Assembly: GCA_900752785.1 (NCBI GenBank)
Contig: CAADWP010000075.1
Span: 1 to 32,049 of the forward strand
Reading direction: 5' to 3'
DNA: 32,049 nt
Origin: an uncultured Ruminococcus sp.
Lineage (GTDB): Bacteria; Bacillota; Clostridia; Oscillospirales; Ruminococcaceae
The notes beneath the pieces are model-generated. The model ran no database searches. It saw only the letters and a list, made by a program, of their open reading frames with translations, and had not been told where the DNA came from. The position numbers were made by a program, and so were the translations under genes. This document shows positions 30,138 to 32,049 of the stretch, in pieces. The number at the start of each line of letters is the position of its first letter. Within the stretch, counting starts at the first letter, position 1.

Positions 30138-31853
30138 TCAAGCATTGGGATCGAGCGCAGATATGATTCCAAGTACGAACTGCTGGATCTTAAATGCGTC
30201 GTTAGGCGTTATACCGTCTCCGTTTTCGTCAACGTCTCCGTTAAGCTTACCCTGCTGCGTAATTTTATATTTAGTTGGATTAGCTATGTTCTGCATAATA
30301 AGAACGGCGTCCGCAAGATTTACTTCGTTGTCCTCGTTAGCGTCACCCCAAACGACATTGCCGCCTGTAGAATCGTCGCTTCCTGATGTTGAAGGATCGG
30401 TATGAACAGGGTTGCCTGTGGAAGTTTTTCCGCCGTCAATATTGCTTCCTTCGGAGGAAGCGTAGCTCGTATAAAATTCGTTCAGCGAAAGCCCCGTTCC
30501 GTTTACTCCCAGAGGCGTATTGTGATCGAGACTGATGTACTTTCCCGATTTGAGCGTTTGCCATAAGGACGGCTCAAAAAGCTCGTATTTCTCCTCGTCC
30601 CAGTTGATGTTTGTTTTTCCCGACGTTCCGTCAAATGATATGTCTTTCCAGAGACCTCCCGTGTCCCCCGAATCGTCGTTAAGACACCAGAACGTGTGGT
30701 TGATATGATTTTTAATCATATAGTCCCGGATAAGGCGCATCCACTTTTCGTTGTCGCCGCCGTCCATTCTGCCTCCCCATTCGCCTATAAGCAAGGGAGC
30801 GATATCTTTATCGACAATGTATGCCCATGTATCATACCAATAGTCATCCAGAAGCGTTTGCTCGGTAAAGTCCTTTTCAAACCATGTCTGCGCGCTTACT
30901 ATCGGACCGTAGTCGTGAGGCGAATAAACGATCTGACTTGTTCCGGATTCGGGAACAACGGGACAGTCGGCAACGCCTCGGAGGTTGCCGCCCCACCATG
31001 CTCCGTGTCCCTTGTAGCCCTCAACTCCTTCAATGAATATAAGGGCGTTGGGATTTTCTTTCAATATTGCATTGGCGCAGTCCTCTGCGGCTTTTCTCCA
31101 GTTATTTTCTGCGTCGGAAGTATCCCATATAGCATCAACGGGAGCTCCGCCGTAAGTACTGTGCGGTTCGTTTTTCAAATCAAAGCCGATAAGCGTATCG
31201 TCGCCCTTGTAATGCTCGGCAGTCCATGCCAGAGTTTTGATCCAGAGTTCAGTATCAACTGTTATATCCTTGCCGTCGCGCCCTGTAAAGCTTTTTCCAT
31301 ACCATAAACCGTAGTTGTGACCGGAGTTGTTGGATTCCGGGCTGTGTATGTCTATAAATACCTTTACTCCGTATTTCTTGCATAATTTAAGAAGCACGTC
31401 AAAGCTCTCCATGCTGTTCATTACAGAGCCGTCTTCATTTATAAGATCCGCATTGAAGTAATAGGACGGATCGTCGTTGGGATTAATGCTTTTCATAGGA
31501 TCGGGATCGCCTATCATCCAGTTGTAGAGCAGCTCGGTAGATACGGGAATCCTGAGAACGTTAATGCCGCGGTCTGCGATCGAGCAGACAAGGTCGTCGA
31601 TATCTCCGCTCCAAAGATAATGCAGAGCGCATTCCGTACAGTTGTATCCGAACCAATTTGCGCCAGTGAGCCATACCTCGTTGCCGTTCATATCATATAG
31701 GCGGCTGCCCTTTGCGTGAAGCCAGTCATCACCCGTATCGTCGATAGCTTTTGCATTAAAAGAAGCAACCTCAGGCGTTATCAAAATTGTTCCGGGCGCC
31801 GTAAGCATTAGTGCGGATACTGCCGCTGTCAGCAGCTTTTTTGATCTTTTCAT
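30138..31853 (-). CDS. GH5 endoglucanase with C-terminal dockerin (paralogue 2)
   Basis: 571 residues, secreted. Signal peptide about 1-37; GH5 domain about 40-465; Gly/Ser/Thr linker; dockerin 500-571. Acid/base Glu229 in DLKNEPHS; nucleophile Glu358 in LLIGEWGG. It shares DDWLHAKGSRLYDMNGNEVWLTGANWFG and most of the catalytic core with paralogue 1. Differences are a shorter acid/base-proximal insertion (paralogue 1 has an extra loop with KTDKGYTYDTPDIWEAPADK) and an extra loop before the linker (DISFDGTSGKTNINW). Dockerin and linker are almost the same as in paralogue 1, including the extra residue in Ca-loop 2. Start supported by GAGGGGG. First gene of a two-gene unit with the small membrane protein. 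Confidence 0.95.
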   Translation of the reverse strand: MKRSKKLLTAAVSALMLTAPGTILITPEVASFNAKAIDDTGDDWLHAKGSRLYDMNGNEVWLTGANWFGYNCTECALHYLWSGDIDDLVCSIADRGINVLRIPVSTELLYNWMIGDPDPMKSINPNDDPSYYFNADLINEDGSVMNSMESFDVLLKLCKKYGVKVFIDIHSPESNNSGHNYGLWYGKSFTGRDGKDITVDTELWIKTLAWTAEHYKGDDTLIGFDLKNEPHSTYGGAPVDAIWDTSDAENNWRKAAEDCANAILKENPNALIFIEGVEGYKGHGAWWGGNLRGVADCPVVPESGTSQIVYSPHDYGPIVSAQTWFEKDFTEQTLLDDYWYDTWAYIVDKDIAPLLIGEWGGRMDGGDNEKWMRLIRDYMIKNHINHTFWCLNDDSGDTGGLWKDISFDGTSGKTNINWDEEKYELFEPSLWQTLKSGKYISLDHNTPLGVNGTGLSLNEFYTSYASSEGSNIDGGKTSTGNPVHTDPSTSGSDDSTGGNVVWGDANEDNEVNLADAVLIMQNIANPTKYKITQQGKLNGDVDENGDGITPNDAFKIQQFVLGIISALDPNA

Positions 31854-31907
31854 TGTATATACCCCCTCAAAAATATGTACAATATGCCGTACTTTTAATA
31901 TATCTTA

Positions 31908-31936
31908 ATTGTATCACTTAAATGTTCTGATGTCAA
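31908..31936 (-). promoter_or_regulatory. Sigma-A promoter of GH5 paralogue 2
   Basis: On the minus strand TTGACA (31936-31931), 17-bp spacer, TACAAT (31913-31908). It uses the same -10 box as the promoter of paralogue 1. From 31950 to the window end I see no gene. Confidence 0.82.
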
Positions 31937-32049
31937 GGGGGATTTAACTTTCCCAAGAAACGAGCTGTAGGATTACAATAGATATGAGACAATTAACAAA
32001 AAAAGGTAGCGGAGCAGCATAGACCTGTGTTACAGTTAAGTTGCGAGAA

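Noticed and set aside
15584..31853. Scaffoldin or cohesin genes in the dockerin-rich region
   Set aside because: None of the proteins shows a cohesin domain; scaffoldins must lie elsewhere.
1..32049. CRISPR array, phage genes, or a transposase gene for the hairpin elements
   Set aside because: No regularly spaced repeats, phage structural genes or transposase motifs were seen on either strand.

Overview
The window looks like a chromosomal segment of a cellulolytic Ruminococcus-type Clostridia (Oscillospiraceae). I base this on low-to-moderate GC content, strong AGGAGG ribosome binding sites, sigma-A promoters with 17-bp spacers, type I dockerins of the Ruminococcus style ([10 protein letters not shown] first repeat, NDAFKIQQF second repeat), Thr-rich linkers, and the mix of GH5, GH9 and GH16 glucanases. 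The genus is an inference from protein style; no rRNA is present.

Layout. 1-4.6 kb (+ strand): the 3' end of pcrA, pyruvate kinase, and a membrane zinc-ribbon/kinase-like/PASTA protein whose catalytic kinase residues are replaced. 4.6-7.0 kb (- strand): a glycogen synthase operon (glgA, HAD phosphatase/mutase, small unknown). 7.1-12.3 kb (-): large fused purL and mtaB. 12.4-14.2 kb: an HPr-like gene (+) lacking the phosphorylatable histidine, a NERD-domain protein (-), and a DUF378 membrane protein (+). 14.2-15.5 kb (-): rpsF-ssb-rpsR with its own promoter. 15.5-20 kb (-): a large secreted CBM4-Ig-GH9-dockerin-polyThr-GH16 enzyme and an AraC-family regulator. 20-24.3 kb (-): a tight four-gene cluster of a Thr-rich lipoprotein, an MBOAT O-acyltransferase, an AlgX/DHHW-like SGNH protein and a secreted dockerin protein. 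24.4-27.3 kb (-): a cell-surface repeat protein with a transglutaminase-like domain and a diacylglycerol-kinase-family lipid kinase. 27.4-32 kb: tRNA-Gln(CUG) (+) and two paralogous GH5-dockerin cellulases (-) with a small membrane protein gene between them.

How it fits together. The right-hand 16 kb is dominated by extracellular glucan degradation and surface modification: three dockerin-bearing glucanases, a further dockerin protein encoded beside an extracellular O-acylation module, and a putative AraC regulator. The left half is mostly housekeeping (glycolysis, glycogen, purines, ribosome/replication).

Most unusual signal. Three intergenic quasi-palindromes of 164-186 bp (2257-2442, 12887-13050, 18989-19153) each fold end to end into a long hairpin. 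Their arms differ from one element to another, but the apex of about 50 bp is shared: CTGCGTT, 10-11 nt, CCATACGNCAGTATGC, 11-12 nt, GCCTTG. This is the reverse of ordinary MITEs, where the termini are conserved. All three lie at the 3' ends of genes. Other points of note are the predicted pseudokinase, the dockerin/MBOAT/SGNH cluster, the internal-dockerin GH9-GH16 enzyme, and two distinct dockerin sequence classes in one locus.
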